Assembly (NCBI GenBank): GCA_016788425.1
Contig: JAEURQ010000002.1
Span: 496,001-560,000, forward strand
From: Chthonomonas sp.
Lineage (GTDB): Bacteria; Armatimonadota; Fimbriimonadia; Fimbriimonadales; Fimbriimonadaceae
Length of the DNA stretch: 64,000 nucleotides
Reading direction: 5' to 3'
The notes under the pieces were generated by a model, which ran no database searches, was not told the DNA's origin, and was given only the letters and a program-made list of their open reading frames with translations. The position numbers and the translations under genes were made by a program. This document shows, in pieces, positions 32,859-41,655 of this stretch; the first letter of the stretch is position 1, and the number at the start of each line of letters is the position of its first letter.

Positions 32859-33815
32859 TTAGCTGCGACGCCGCCGGATGCATGCAAATGCCGCCAGGCC
32901 CAGAGCCCAGAGCGATGAGGGTTCGGGGGCGACGATATTGACCATGCTCCAACGACCGCTGTCCGGCAGATTGTGATTAATCGAGTAGGTATCGACGACC
33001 GAAGGAGTGGGATTCAAGGCGATCTGGCTAATCTGAGTCGTGCCGGCGACTGATCTTCCGACCACCCAAAGACCATCATGTCCGGCGACCGTGGCGGGCT
33101 CGGCGTTGGCGGACCAAGTCGTGCTCGGGACCGTGATGCCGGTAAATCCGGTCACGAGGCCCGTCGCGGTGATGTTCATGGTGGTGAGACGTGGGGTGGG
33201 TGACCCACCGCCCGTCCCGTAAAAGGCGGACGCGCGATAGTTGAAGCCCGATCCGGTGATGGCCATTTGGCCGACCGCATCAAAAACGTTCTCCGTGGTT
33301 TGCAAGGAGTCGATCAGAACTCCACTGCTGGAGTACGTTGAGCAAACGAATTTGTTTGTGGCCGTCACCTTGCCCATCAACACCAGGATGCCGTTCGGCA
33401 TCCGCTCGATTTGCGAGTACACCACAGTTGAACTGGTGGTGCCGATGGTCGCCGACGCTCCGGTTGACATGTTGAATTCGCGAATGGAACTGCCCACCAG
33501 ACCCAGCAGGAAGGTGCTGGAATTCCCGGCAATTGCGTTCGAGGTGAAACCAGGCAGCACCGAGGATTGAAGGAGCAGCTCACCTGTCGAATAGTCGTAG
33601 CGGGCGTAACGGTTGGTGGAATTCTGCACCCAGATGCCGCCGGACGAACTGAACACCTGCGATGGCGTGCTCGGTCCGAAGGAACCGAGGGACGCCCGGT
33701 TGATCGGATCAATGCGGCTCACGCGACCATCGCCGGACGGCAGCAACATCAGATCGAACGAGGCGTTCGCGGACGCCGCGGCGGCCAAGGCGAAGATCAC
33801 GGTCCATTTCTTCAT
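32859..33815 (-). CDS. PEP-CTERM sorting domain protein
   Basis: The 318-residue exported protein has a signal peptide (KKWTVIFALAAAASANA), a beta-propeller-like Ser/Thr/Gly-rich body, and the C-terminal APEPSSLWALGLAAFACIRRRRS tail: PEP motif, hydrophobic helix, Arg-rich end. In the known system an exosortase cleaves at PEP and attaches or releases the protein at the surface. TAGAAT (minus strand) ends 6 nt before the ATG. No exosortase gene is in the window. Confidence 0.88.
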   Translation of the reverse strand: MKKWTVIFALAAAASANASFDLMLLPSGDGRVSRIDPINRASLGSFGPSTPSQVFSSSGGIWVQNSTNRYARYDYSTGELLLQSSVLPGFTSNAIAGNSSTFLLGLVGSSIREFNMSTGASATIGTTSSTVVYSQIERMPNGILVLMGKVTATNKFVCSTYSSSGVLIDSLQTTENVFDAVGQMAITGSGFNYRASAFYGTGGGSPTPRLTTMNITATGLVTGFTGITVPSTTWSANAEPATVAGHDGLWVVGRSVAGTTQISQIALNPTPSVVDTYSINHNLPDSGRWSMVNIVAPEPSSLWALGLAAFACIRRRRS

Positions 33816-33891
33816 AGAAATATTCTAGCGGATCGGTTGCTGATTGGCCGTCAAACCCCGCAAATCTCTGAGGGTGCGGACACTTTGAGAT

Positions 33892-33966
33892 TGGAGCCGA
33901 CAACAGGACTCGAACCCGCGACCCGCTGTTTACAAAACAGCCGCTCTACCACTGAGCTATGTCGGC
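33892..33966 (-). tRNA. tRNA-Thr (anticodon UGU)
   Basis: Acceptor stem GCCGACA/TGTCGGC, D stem GCTC/GAGC, anticodon stem GCTGT/ACAGC with loop TTTTGTAA-type context giving TGT at 34-36, T loop TTCGAGT, and encoded CCA at 33892-33894. TAAAAT on the minus strand about 12 nt upstream is a possible -10. Confidence 0.95.
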
Positions 33967-34036
33967 CCTCCACTTAAATTTTAGCACGCGGCAAGGAAAT
34001 CCTTACCGCGTGCTGACCCAGTTGCCTGGGAAGTAG

Positions 34037-34444
34037 TTACTTCGTCTTGCGAGCGCGCGAGCGAACGAGGCGGCTGCCCTTAGCGTCGCTCACCAGCTTA
34101 TAGCCGGCGGGGATCTTGCTCAAAGCGGCCTCGAGTTCGGGCGACAGCGGCATGGCGGCCGAGGCCTTGGCCTTGCTGGCACCGCGACCCTTGCGGCTGC
34201 GGAACGACTTCACCGCAGTTTGCGCGGCATCCACAGAATCAATCTTCTTGATGTCCTTGCCGCTCAGCGAGAACAGACCAGCGCTCGGCGGAATGTGGAC
34301 GAACAGCGAACCTTCCGAACTCAGAACGCGAACGTCAAAGGGAAGGGTGACGCGCTTTGCGCCGACTTTGAGCGATAATGCACCGACTTTCGGCGTCGCT
34401 TTTAACTTCAGAGCTTTCTCAATTTTTTCAACAGATTGTGCCAT
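34037..34444 (-). CDS. Small basic protein, function unknown
   Basis: The 135-residue product (AGGAG 7-11 nt before the ATG) has an N-terminal KIEKALKLKATPKVGALSLKVG part, a central HIPPSAGLFSLSGKDIKKIDSVDAA segment and a strongly basic linker (SFRSRKGRGASKAKASA) before a C-terminal PLSPELEAALSKIPAGYKLV region with a basic tail. The Lys/Arg/Ala-rich low-complexity pieces recall nucleoid-associated or RNA-binding proteins, but no family is recognised. Classic ribosome-binding site, high GC like neighbours. Confidence 0.6.
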   Translation of the reverse strand: MAQSVEKIEKALKLKATPKVGALSLKVGAKRVTLPFDVRVLSSEGSLFVHIPPSAGLFSLSGKDIKKIDSVDAAQTAVKSFRSRKGRGASKAKASAAMPLSPELEAALSKIPAGYKLVSDAKGSRLVRSRARKTK

Positions 34445-34472
34445 AAGGTACTCCTACAACCAATAAGTTACC

Positions 34473-35303
34473 CTAATTTGTGATTGCGCAACTGATGTTA
34501 TCCAAAAGGCGAACTCCGCCCAATCGTGCGCAAACAATCAAGCGACTCTTTTCATCCGGTTGGTCAATAGGTTGCATCGAATCTGGATTCACCAACTCCA
34601 AGTAGTCAACACCAAAACCTTGAGAAGTTAGTTTGATTCGAGCTTTCTCAAGTTCAATACTGCTTGATTTTGTGCGTTGAATTGCCGCTGCACAGTCGAC
34701 AAGTGTCGCATAAATTGCGCCTGCCTTTTGACGATCTTCGGGGTTCAGATATTCGTTGCGGCTCGAACGCGCCAGACCGTGAGATTCGCGAACAATTTCC
34801 ACAAATTTTAGTTCAATGGGTAACCAAAGATCAGTGACCATGGCTTGAATCACCGCACATTGTTGTAAATCCTTAAGCCCAAAGTAGGCTCGATGCGGCT
34901 GACACATATGGAACAACTTGCCCACAACAGTTGCCACGCCCGCAAAATGTCCGGGCCGAACGGCTCCTTCAAAGAGACTCGTGATTTCGGCAACACTAAT
35001 GGTCACCAACCTTAATGGATAAACTTCCTCCACCGGGGGCGCAAAGATTATATCCACGCCAACGCTTTCCGCCAGAGACACATCAACGCCCTCTTGCCGC
35101 GGATATTTGGTGAAATCTTCATTGGGGCCGAACTGCGTCGGATTGACAAACAGTGACACAACAACTAGCTCATTCTCGTCGCGAGCCCGACGCATGAGTT
35201 CGAGGTGCCCCTCGTGCAGTGCGCCCATGGTCGGCACAAGCCCGATGCTCTTGCAACCGGCAATAGCCGAGCGCAACTCGCTCACCGATCGCACAATTCT
35301 CAA
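34473..35303 (-). CDS. panC: Pantothenate synthetase
   Basis: The 276-residue enzyme joins pantoate and beta-alanine with ATP in coenzyme A synthesis. PTMGALHEGHLELMRRAR (HIGH-type motif), SLFVNPTQFGPNEDF, RPGHFAGVATVV, YFGLKDLQQ and SRNEYL are all present. The TTG start overlaps the panB stop by 4 nt (coupled). GC is only about 48% by hand count, against about 62% in panB and surroundings, which suggests acquisition or replacement from a lower-GC source. Confidence 0.95.
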   Translation of the reverse strand: MRIVRSVSELRSAIAGCKSIGLVPTMGALHEGHLELMRRARDENELVVVSLFVNPTQFGPNEDFTKYPRQEGVDVSLAESVGVDIIFAPPVEEVYPLRLVTISVAEITSLFEGAVRPGHFAGVATVVGKLFHMCQPHRAYFGLKDLQQCAVIQAMVTDLWLPIELKFVEIVRESHGLARSSRNEYLNPEDRQKAGAIYATLVDCAAAIQRTKSSSIELEKARIKLTSQGFGVDYLELVNPDSMQPIDQPDEKSRLIVCARLGGVRLLDNISCAITN

Positions 35304-36088
35304 AAACTATTCTCCGGACGCGGGAAGGTGGATTCCCGCACATCGGCGGCGTAGTTGGCCACCGCATCTTGCATCAGGAGCGCCGCTTCCAAGTAACGCC
35401 CTGCATGCTTAAACTTGTGCTCCGTCAGCCCCAACAGATCGTGAAACACCTGGATCTGTCCGTCGCAACCCACACCCGAACCAATACCGATGGTGGGCAC
35501 GGCGAGTTGCCGCGAAACCTGAGCCGCAACGTCGGCCACCACGAGCTCGATGACAATGGCAAACACCCCCGCCGCCTCCAACGCTTGCGCCTCACGAAGC
35601 AACGTCTCGGCCGCATCGGCCTGCTTGCCTTGCACCTTATGGCCGCCAAAAACATGCACGCTTTGCGGGGTCATGCCAAGGTGACCCATCACTGGAATTC
35701 CGGCTTTAATAATCGCCTTGATCTCCTCGGTATAGGTCCCCTCCAGCTTCACCGCCTCGGCCCCGGCTCGAACCAATTCCACCGCCGAATCCACGGCTTG
35801 GGCGATGGAAGAATTGTAGGTGCCTAGCGGTAAATCGGCGACCAAAAGCGCGCGTTTGCAACCCGCGCGTGCCGCCATAGTGTGCCGCACCATATCGGCT
35901 AACGTCACCCGAACCGTGTTGCGCTGACCGTAAACCACGCTGCCGACGCTGTCTCCGACAAGGATAAAGTCAACTCCCGCGGCATCGGCAATGCGCGCCG
36001 AAGCCTCGCTGTAAGCCGTCAGGCTCACAATCTTTTGGCCGTTAGCCTTAAGTTGGGGAAGGGAATGTGCGGAGATACGCTCAGCCAC
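35300..36088 (-). CDS. panB: 3-methyl-2-oxobutanoate hydroxymethyltransferase
   Basis: The 262-residue enzyme makes ketopantoate, the first committed step of pantothenate synthesis. Motifs: VSLTAYSEASARIADAAGVDFILVGDS, GVLADMPFGSY is replaced by ADLPLGTYNSS, and VMGHLGMTPQS. The start chosen is GTG at 36088, 6 nt after TATACT (36095-36100); the longer frame upstream has no family similarity. panC is the coupled partner. Confidence 0.93.
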   Translation of the reverse strand: MAERISAHSLPQLKANGQKIVSLTAYSEASARIADAAGVDFILVGDSVGSVVYGQRNTVRVTLADMVRHTMAARAGCKRALLVADLPLGTYNSSIAQAVDSAVELVRAGAEAVKLEGTYTEEIKAIIKAGIPVMGHLGMTPQSVHVFGGHKVQGKQADAAETLLREAQALEAAGVFAIVIELVVADVAAQVSRQLAVPTIGIGSGVGCDGQIQVFHDLLGLTEHKFKHAGRYLEAALLMQDAVANYAADVRESTFPRPENSF

Positions 36089-36094
36089 GCGGGC

Positions 36095-36100
36095 AGTATA
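36095..36100 (-). promoter_or_regulatory. -10-like box TATACT of panB-panC
   Basis: TATACT ends 6 nt before the GTG at 36088 and decides the start of panB against an open frame that runs 84 nt further upstream. Confidence 0.5.
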
Positions 36101-36105
36101 CCGAC

Positions 36106-36558
36106 CTATCCAAGTTCGGCTACGGCGCGGGCGACTTCGGCGACATGCCCCGGCACCTTCACGTTGCGCCATTCGCGCGCAATGTTGCCCTCGCGATCAA
36201 GCAGATAAGTCGAGCGTTCGACGCCCATGTAGGTGCGGCCATACATAGACTTTTCAACCCAAACGCCCAGCGCCTCACAAAGTGCTTTTTCGGTATCGGC
36301 CAGCAGAGGAAAGTTGAGCGAATGCTTGCTCGCAAACTTCGCCTTGCTCTTGACCGGATCGGGGCTCACGCCGAGCACCTGGGCGTTGCCAAGCCCCTGC
36401 AAGTTGTCCCGAAAGTCACACGCCTCCTTGGTGCAGCCGGGAGTGTCGTCTTTCGGATAGAAGTAGATCACGGTGGGGCGCCCAATCAGGTCTTGGTTTG
36501 TCCAGGTTTTGCCATCCTGATCGACCAGCGAAAATGCAGGGAAAGGTTTGTTGCTCAT
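36106..36558 (-). CDS. bcp: Peroxiredoxin of the Bcp type
   Basis: The 150-residue thiol peroxidase reduces hydroperoxides with thioredoxin. YPKDDTPGCTKEACDFRD holds the peroxidatic Cys and the second Cys five residues on, as in E. coli Bcp; GVSPDPVKSKAKFASKHSLNFPLLAD and STYLLDREGNI follow. Its ATG overlaps the stop of the BSP peptidase gene by 4 nt. A thioredoxin gene is present in the window at 60458. Confidence 0.92.
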   Translation of the reverse strand: MSNKPFPAFSLVDQDGKTWTNQDLIGRPTVIYFYPKDDTPGCTKEACDFRDNLQGLGNAQVLGVSPDPVKSKAKFASKHSLNFPLLADTEKALCEALGVWVEKSMYGRTYMGVERSTYLLDREGNIAREWRNVKVPGHVAEVARAVAELG

Positions 36559-37232
36559 CGCGATTTCGCCTCGTTTGCCGCGCGGTACTCACCCCATAAC
36601 GCATCGGCATCTTTCCCGGTCAGCTCTTTGAAAATGGGCATCGGGTCGTCGCCTTTGCGTAGCGCGCGATCGAGCTTGGGCACCAGCGAGAGGTTGTACT
36701 TTTTGCCGACCCAAGCGAGCCAGCCGGCGGTGGTTCGGTAGGCGTCGCGATAGCTAGCCTTTTCCCAATTCACGCGGCTACGCGGGGCTTCGGGTTCGTA
36801 GCGCCACCAGCGAATGTAGTCGGCAATTCCCTCGACCAGCCAACCCGTGTCCACCTTGTTGCGCGGGTAGGCCTGAATCAGGTGCGTAAGTTCGTGGATG
36901 ACCATGCCGAGGTCGTCGGGGTGCGCGGTGACCCATTCCACGCTAAACGAAATCTCGTTACCGCTCGCATAGGCCGGGGCACCTTGATCCTTACGGAACA
37001 CAAAATTTATGCTTTTGAGCGGTTTGTAATCTTCTGTTGCGAGCAACTGGCAAATGTGCGGGTACCACGCGGTCGCGAGGTTTTTTGCCTCTTCGCCCCA
37101 CGGTTCTAGACTCGGAGCGGCCTTCGTATCCACTGAAATCGGAGGGCAAACCTTAGCTGGCGCGAGCGGATAGACATAACGATCCAGGTCCGAGGAGAGC
37201 AACGCAGTGGCCAAGGCGAGAGCAAGTGGCAT
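36555..37232 (-). CDS. Basic secretory protein (BSP) family putative metallopeptidase
   Basis: The 225-residue product has a short hydrophobic N-terminus (PLALALATALLSS) and the MVIHELTHLIQAYP zinc motif (HExxH), followed by WLVEGIADYIRWWRY, the hallmarks of the BSP family related to plant defence-associated proteins. A metallopeptidase activity is implied by HELTH but not proved for the family. TAGGAT ends 5 nt before the ATG. It is followed by the peroxiredoxin gene with 4-nt overlap. Confidence 0.82.
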   Translation of the reverse strand: MPLALALATALLSSDLDRYVYPLAPAKVCPPISVDTKAAPSLEPWGEEAKNLATAWYPHICQLLATEDYKPLKSINFVFRKDQGAPAYASGNEISFSVEWVTAHPDDLGMVIHELTHLIQAYPRNKVDTGWLVEGIADYIRWWRYEPEAPRSRVNWEKASYRDAYRTTAGWLAWVGKKYNLSLVPKLDRALRKGDDPMPIFKELTGKDADALWGEYRAANEAKSR

Positions 37233-37259
37233 GCCCTATCCTACACTCTGGGCGAGGAG

Positions 37260-37667
37260 TCAAGTTCCCGGCAAGTCTTCGCTGCGATCCATCAGCAGGG
37301 CCTGCATCAGATCCACGCGGAGCACCACGCCCATGAAGTACTCGTCTTCGACAATCGGCAAAATCGTGAGCCCGCTGACCAACATTTTGTGCAACGCGTT
37401 GCTGATTTCGGCATCCACATGCTCGGTCACCGGATTGAGCGTGGCGTACTTAATGGCGGGTTCGTGAGCCAAACCGCTAAGGTTGCCCTGCGCATGAATC
37501 GCGCGGGCCAAATCGCCCTCCGTCATCACCGCCAGCGGCCGATTCTCGTCGTCAACAAACACCAGCGCTGGGAACTGGTAGATGTCCATTTTGTCCACGG
37601 TGTCGCGGATGGTACTGGTGCGACTGAGCACCGGCAAATGGGCATGCAACACTTCGCGAATCGTCAC
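37260..37667 (-). CDS. CBS-domain pair protein
   Basis: The 135-residue protein has two CBS motifs: residues ~8-60 (TVDKMDIYQFPALVFVDDENRPLAVMTEGDLARAI) and ~80-128 (MLVSGLTILPIVEDEYFMGVVLRVDLMQAL). CBS pairs bind adenosine nucleotides or related ligands and sense energy state, usually as modules of other proteins. Here it is a stand-alone sensor with GTG start. Partner unknown. Confidence 0.85.
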   Translation of the reverse strand: MTIREVLHAHLPVLSRTSTIRDTVDKMDIYQFPALVFVDDENRPLAVMTEGDLARAIHAQGNLSGLAHEPAIKYATLNPVTEHVDAEISNALHKMLVSGLTILPIVEDEYFMGVVLRVDLMQALLMDRSEDLPGT

Positions 37668-37759
37668 TGCACTATTGTGACCTCACAACGTGCTTGAGGT
37701 TTGGCGAATCCGCCTAAAGAAGCCCCCGCTCGCGGGCCGAAAATGGACATGTCAACAAG

Positions 37760-38047
37760 ATGTCCTACACTTTCCGCAGCCGAATCCGACCCAGCACCAA
37801 GCGCCAGGCCCATGTTTGCCCGGTGTGCTCCACGGTCACGAGTCGGCAGATCGCGGAGTGCAAGGTGTGTGGCTGGCATGGCAAGTTCGAAGCCGCTCAC
37901 CCGCAGGTGGCTCAGGCCATGGATTCGCTGGTGGACCAGTGTCCGAATCTGCAGGAACTATTGCCTTACCAATGGCCGGCCGGCAACTGGTTTCAGCGGC
38001 TTTGGAGGCGTTTCACACGCCGCCAGAAAATTGACATTCGCGCATAG
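37760..38047 (+). CDS. Small protein with zinc-ribbon-like cysteines
   Basis: A 95-residue product with CPVC and CKVC pairs (AHVCPVCSTVTSRQIAECKVCGWHGKF, about residues 18-44 in outline), suggesting a zinc ribbon. The C-terminus is basic (RLWRRFTRRQKIDIRA). It ends 49 nt before dnaB. No specific family is recognised; codon use and the paired cysteines support it as real. Confidence 0.55.
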   Translation: MSYTFRSRIRPSTKRQAHVCPVCSTVTSRQIAECKVCGWHGKFEAAHPQVAQAMDSLVDQCPNLQELLPYQWPAGNWFQRLWRRFTRRQKIDIRA

Positions 38048-38081
38048 TCTTTGCCACAAGTAGTCCACCGTGGCTCGTCCC

Positions 38082-38087
38082 TATAAT
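38082..38087 (+). promoter_or_regulatory. Consensus -10 box TATAAT of dnaB
   Basis: TATAAT ends 9 nt before the ATG at 38097. It supports this ATG rather than an in-frame upstream start at 38070 that would lie before the promoter. Confidence 0.55.
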
Positions 38088-38096
38088 GGACGATTC

Positions 38097-39446
38097 ATGG
38101 CGATTGACCCCTATTTGCCTCCCCAAAACCTCGAAGCGGAAATGTGCGCGATCGGGTCCATGCTCATGTCCGAGCGGGCGCTCGACGAAGTGCTCGAGAT
38201 TCTGAGCGAAGAAGACCTCTACAGCCCCGCGCACAAGGAGATTTTCAAGGCCGTGCGCCAGTTGGTGCTCAACCAGCGAGCGGTGGATATTCTCACGCTC
38301 ACGCACGAGCTCAGCGAGCGCAAGTCGCTGGGCAACGTCGGCGGTCAGGATTACCTGATGCAGCTCGTGGAGGCCGTGCCGAGCCCCACCAACGCGCCCG
38401 ACTACGCCGCGATCGTCAAGGACAAATCCACCGAGCGCCGCTTGCAGCAAATCGGCCATGAGATTGTCAAGATCGCCCAAGACCCCGAGCAAACTTCCCG
38501 CGAAAAGGTGGACCGCTCGGAAAGCATGGTGTTTGACCTTGGCCGCGAGAGCATGGGGCAAGACCTTCGCCCGGTGCAGACCTTCGCCAAAGACTTCTTC
38601 ACTGAAGTGGACAACTTCTTTGCAACGGGCCAGCCGATCCTTGGGGTTCCCTCCAAGTTTCACGATCTTGACAACATGACGGGCGGCTTTTACGGCAGCG
38701 ATTTCACAATCGTCGCCGCGCGCCCGGCCATGGGAAAGACTTCGCTCGTGTTGAACTTTGCCCTCAACGTGGCGCGGGCAGGCAAGGGCAATGTCGCGGT
38801 GTTCAGTCTGGAAATGAGCGGTCAGCAGCTCGTTCGCCGGATGCTCTCCATGATTTCGGGCGTCAGCATGAGCGTGCTCAAGCAGGAGCGCCTGCACGAT
38901 AACGACTATCACAAGCTCGCCGACGCGTGCGAGACCTTGTACGGCCTCCCGATCTACATTGACGACAACAGCGACATCTCGGCCATGGAAATGATGGGGA
39001 AGTGTCGTCGCCTCGCGCAGCAGGGCGGCCTGGCGATGATCGTCGTGGACTACCTTCAGCTCATGCGGAGCAGCAAGCGCACCGAAAACCGGGTGCAAGA
39101 AGTCTCCGAGATTGCGCGCGAACTCAAGCGGATGGCGAAGACGCTCAACGTGCCGCTTCTCGCCCTCTCGCAGTTGAGCCGAAACGTAGAAAACCGCGAC
39201 GACAAGCGACCGCAACTCAGCGACATCCGCGAATCGGGTTCGATCGAAGCCGAAGCTGACCTTGTCATGTTCATCTACCGGCAGGCCTATTACGCCGACA
39301 AGGAGAACAACGCCGAGCGAGATTGGGATCCAGACGAAGTGCAGGAAAGCGAGATCATCATCGCCAAGCACCGAAACGGCCCGACCGGCAAGGTGGTCCT
39401 CGGGTTCCAGCCCAACTATGCGCGGTTTGTGAACTTGAAAACCTAA
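38097..39446 (+). CDS. dnaB: Replicative DNA helicase
   Basis: The 449-residue DnaB hexamer unwinds the replication fork. The N-terminal domain starts PPQNLEAEMCAIGSMLM; the RecA-like C-domain has Walker A ARPAMGKTS, FSLEMSGQQLVRRML, Walker B IVVDYLQLM and the SDIRESGSIEAEADLV motif. Length is standard and there is no intein. The primase gene lies at 57715, about 19 kb away. Confidence 0.96.
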   Translation: MAIDPYLPPQNLEAEMCAIGSMLMSERALDEVLEILSEEDLYSPAHKEIFKAVRQLVLNQRAVDILTLTHELSERKSLGNVGGQDYLMQLVEAVPSPTNAPDYAAIVKDKSTERRLQQIGHEIVKIAQDPEQTSREKVDRSESMVFDLGRESMGQDLRPVQTFAKDFFTEVDNFFATGQPILGVPSKFHDLDNMTGGFYGSDFTIVAARPAMGKTSLVLNFALNVARAGKGNVAVFSLEMSGQQLVRRMLSMISGVSMSVLKQERLHDNDYHKLADACETLYGLPIYIDDNSDISAMEMMGKCRRLAQQGGLAMIVVDYLQLMRSSKRTENRVQEVSEIARELKRMAKTLNVPLLALSQLSRNVENRDDKRPQLSDIRESGSIEAEADLVMFIYRQAYYADKENNAERDWDPDEVQESEIIIAKHRNGPTGKVVLGFQPNYARFVNLKT

Positions 39447-39494
39447 ACAAATCGGGGACACGTATCCCGGCGAGAATGCGTCTACATAAGTGAG

Positions 39495-40727
39495 ATGGAA
39501 CTCACAACGCTTTTGGCAACGATTGCCCTCGGCGGCAACAACAAAATGGCAGCTGCCTTTGCCGTCCCCGAGCTGAATCGCATCGCGCTCACTCCGGCGA
39601 TTGATGGTCGCCTCGACGACGAGGAATGGGACGCGCTCAGCGAAACCCCCGAACTCAAGTCCTACTTGCAATGGGAGCCCGGTGCCCTCTACCTGGCCTC
39701 GGTCGCGCCCGAAGGCAAAGACGTCGTGTTTAGCCTCGACATGGATGGCGACGGCTGGCTGGTCGGCAAGAACAATTTGGAAGTCCGCCTCAGCTGGGCC
39801 GATGGCGACGTGAAGGCGAGTTGCCGCACGCTCGATGCAACACGCGCCCAAGAGCCGAGTTGGGTCAGCGCTCCCTGGATTGAGCAAACCATGACCGCGC
39901 GCGCCCTGAACGCCGGCGGCATGTGGAGTGTCGAAGTCAAACTTCTTCCCATCGAGATTCCGAGCTTCGAAATGGGGCGCACCATCGGCGTTCGCGCCGA
40001 CGCTTTTGGCCCTGGTGAATCCACCAACGCCACTGATCTCATCCGCCGGGTTTCGCCGGTGACGATGCGCTTCGATCGGAGTCGCGGCCTGCCGAACGGC
40101 ATGGAATGGGAGCCCGAAACCCTCGCCCGCAACGTCACGCCGAGCGACAACTTCCGCATTCGCATGAACTTCCGGCGGCCCAAGGACGCCGAATTGGAGC
40201 GCGTGTATTGCCGCACCATGGGCCTCGGTCGCGCCAGCACCGTCGCCTTCGAAATGCCGTTCCCCGAGTTCGACCGCAAGGGTCGCAGTTTTGTGGACTA
40301 CAGCACAAAGGTTGCCCGCACGGCCACACACGGCTATCGCGTGATGGAAACCAAGATTCGTGGCGCCCAGCAAGAGGACATTACGATCCAAACCAGCTAC
40401 GCCGTCCGCCCAACGTATGGCGTCGAGGGCAAGGTGTCCGGAGAGCCGGTGATGAGCCCCGACGTGCAGGTGATTGATGCGAACGTGATGGTGAAGAGCT
40501 ACACCGATACGCGTCTTCGCGGCAAGATTTCGCTAAGTTTGCCAAGCGGGTGGGCCGCCAAAAAGGGTGGCGAAGCGAACCTGATGATCCATCAGATTCG
40601 CGGCGTGCAAAAGCTGCCGGTCAAGCTCGTGGTTCCCGCCGGAACTCAGGGTCTGCACACTGTGATGGTGGACGTGAGCTACAACGGCGAGACAACCTCC
40701 ACGCCGATGTATGTGCTGATTCGCTAG
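39495..40727 (+). CDS. Protein with N-terminal CBM9-like/carbohydrate-binding domain
   Basis: The 410-residue protein opens with ALTPAIDGRLDDEEWDAL, the beginning of the family 9 carbohydrate-binding-like fold often found in secreted proteins (residues ~28-190, including AIDGRLDDEEWD and a VEVKLLPIEI strand). The C-terminal part is beta-rich (KISLSLPSGWAAKKGG, LVVPAGTQGLHTVMVDVSYNGE) and recalls alpha-galactosidase NEW3-like bundles. A classical signal peptide is not clear. It ends 4 nt inside the convergent TPR gene. Ligand unknown. Confidence 0.7.
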   Translation: MELTTLLATIALGGNNKMAAAFAVPELNRIALTPAIDGRLDDEEWDALSETPELKSYLQWEPGALYLASVAPEGKDVVFSLDMDGDGWLVGKNNLEVRLSWADGDVKASCRTLDATRAQEPSWVSAPWIEQTMTARALNAGGMWSVEVKLLPIEIPSFEMGRTIGVRADAFGPGESTNATDLIRRVSPVTMRFDRSRGLPNGMEWEPETLARNVTPSDNFRIRMNFRRPKDAELERVYCRTMGLGRASTVAFEMPFPEFDRKGRSFVDYSTKVARTATHGYRVMETKIRGAQQEDITIQTSYAVRPTYGVEGKVSGEPVMSPDVQVIDANVMVKSYTDTRLRGKISLSLPSGWAAKKGGEANLMIHQIRGVQKLPVKLVVPAGTQGLHTVMVDVSYNGETTSTPMYVLIR

Positions 40728-41581
40728 TGGCTCAGCCCGCCTAACTTGAATAAGCGGCGAAGGTTTTCGCGCTCGTAAGCGCCGACTTCCTTCGCCGCTT
40801 TCAGTTCAATTTCCGCCTCGTCCGTCTGCCCTTGCTTGTGCAAGTACTCGGCCAGAATCACGCGGTACCACAGCTTATCGGGCTCTAAGTCGGTCGCCAT
40901 GCGGACAGCTTTGATCGCTTCCAGCGGGCGACCCGTTGCCCAAAACGCGAGGCTTGCCTGAATATAGAAATAGTCGTCGCCGGGCGAAAGCTCGATGGCG
41001 GCGCGGAACGCGGCCAGTGCCTCGTCGAACCGGCCCAGTTCCAGCAGAATGTCGCCCATCCAATAGTGATAAAAGCTTTGATCCGGCGCGAACAGCACGG
41101 CGCCCTGAATCGCGCGTAGCGCGCGCTCGCGGTAGCCGCGGCGACGCAGCTCTTCGGCGAGCTTGAGGTACGGAAACGGGTTCTCAGGTTCAAGTTTCAC
41201 GGCTTCCTCAAGGTGGGCAAGGCCCTCGCTGGTGCGACCCTCGCGGGCGTAGATTTCTCCAAGCGCAAGCGATGCTTCCATGTCGCCGCCGTTCTCGCGG
41301 ATGATCCGGCTAAACTGTCGAACCGCCTGCGGGCTTTGCCCCAGACATTCCAGCGCCGTCGCCAAGCCGCGACGAGCCGAAAGCGACTCCTTGGGCTGGG
41401 TTTCCAAAACTTTGCGGAAGTGGCGCGCCGCCCGATCGTAATCGCCTTGCAACAGGCTCGCCTCGGCCAGTTCCTGCAGGTTGTCGGGACTGTCCGCGAG
41501 CGCGCTGTCGGTTTCCTCTTGCTCGGCCTGCGGAATCGCCAGGCCAAACAGGTCCACAATTTTTTGGTACTCGGGGTTCAT
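40724..41581 (-). CDS. TPR-repeat protein
   Basis: The 285-residue cytoplasmic protein (no signal peptide) contains about seven tetratricopeptide units, for example DSPDNLQELAEASLLQGDYDRAARHF and GLAHLEEAVKLEPENPFPYLKLAEEL. Probably a scaffold. It is convergent with and overlaps the CBM9-like gene by 4 nt at the stops. Confidence 0.82.
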   Translation of the reverse strand: MNPEYQKIVDLFGLAIPQAEQEETDSALADSPDNLQELAEASLLQGDYDRAARHFRKVLETQPKESLSARRGLATALECLGQSPQAVRQFSRIIRENGGDMEASLALGEIYAREGRTSEGLAHLEEAVKLEPENPFPYLKLAEELRRRGYRERALRAIQGAVLFAPDQSFYHYWMGDILLELGRFDEALAAFRAAIELSPGDDYFYIQASLAFWATGRPLEAIKAVRMATDLEPDKLWYRVILAEYLHKQGQTDEAEIELKAAKEVGAYERENLRRLFKLGGLSH

Positions 41582-41655
41582 CGGGAAGCGAAAGTTTACC
41601 TTTGCCCCTTTCAGACTCCCATCAATCGGCCAGTGTTAGGATAAGATGGCAAATG

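Noticed and set aside
38013-40391. A 792-codon open frame antisense to dnaB and the CBM9-like gene
   Set aside because: It is a shadow of high-GC codon bias in the plus-strand genes. The sense proteins are conserved and the antisense one has no family features.
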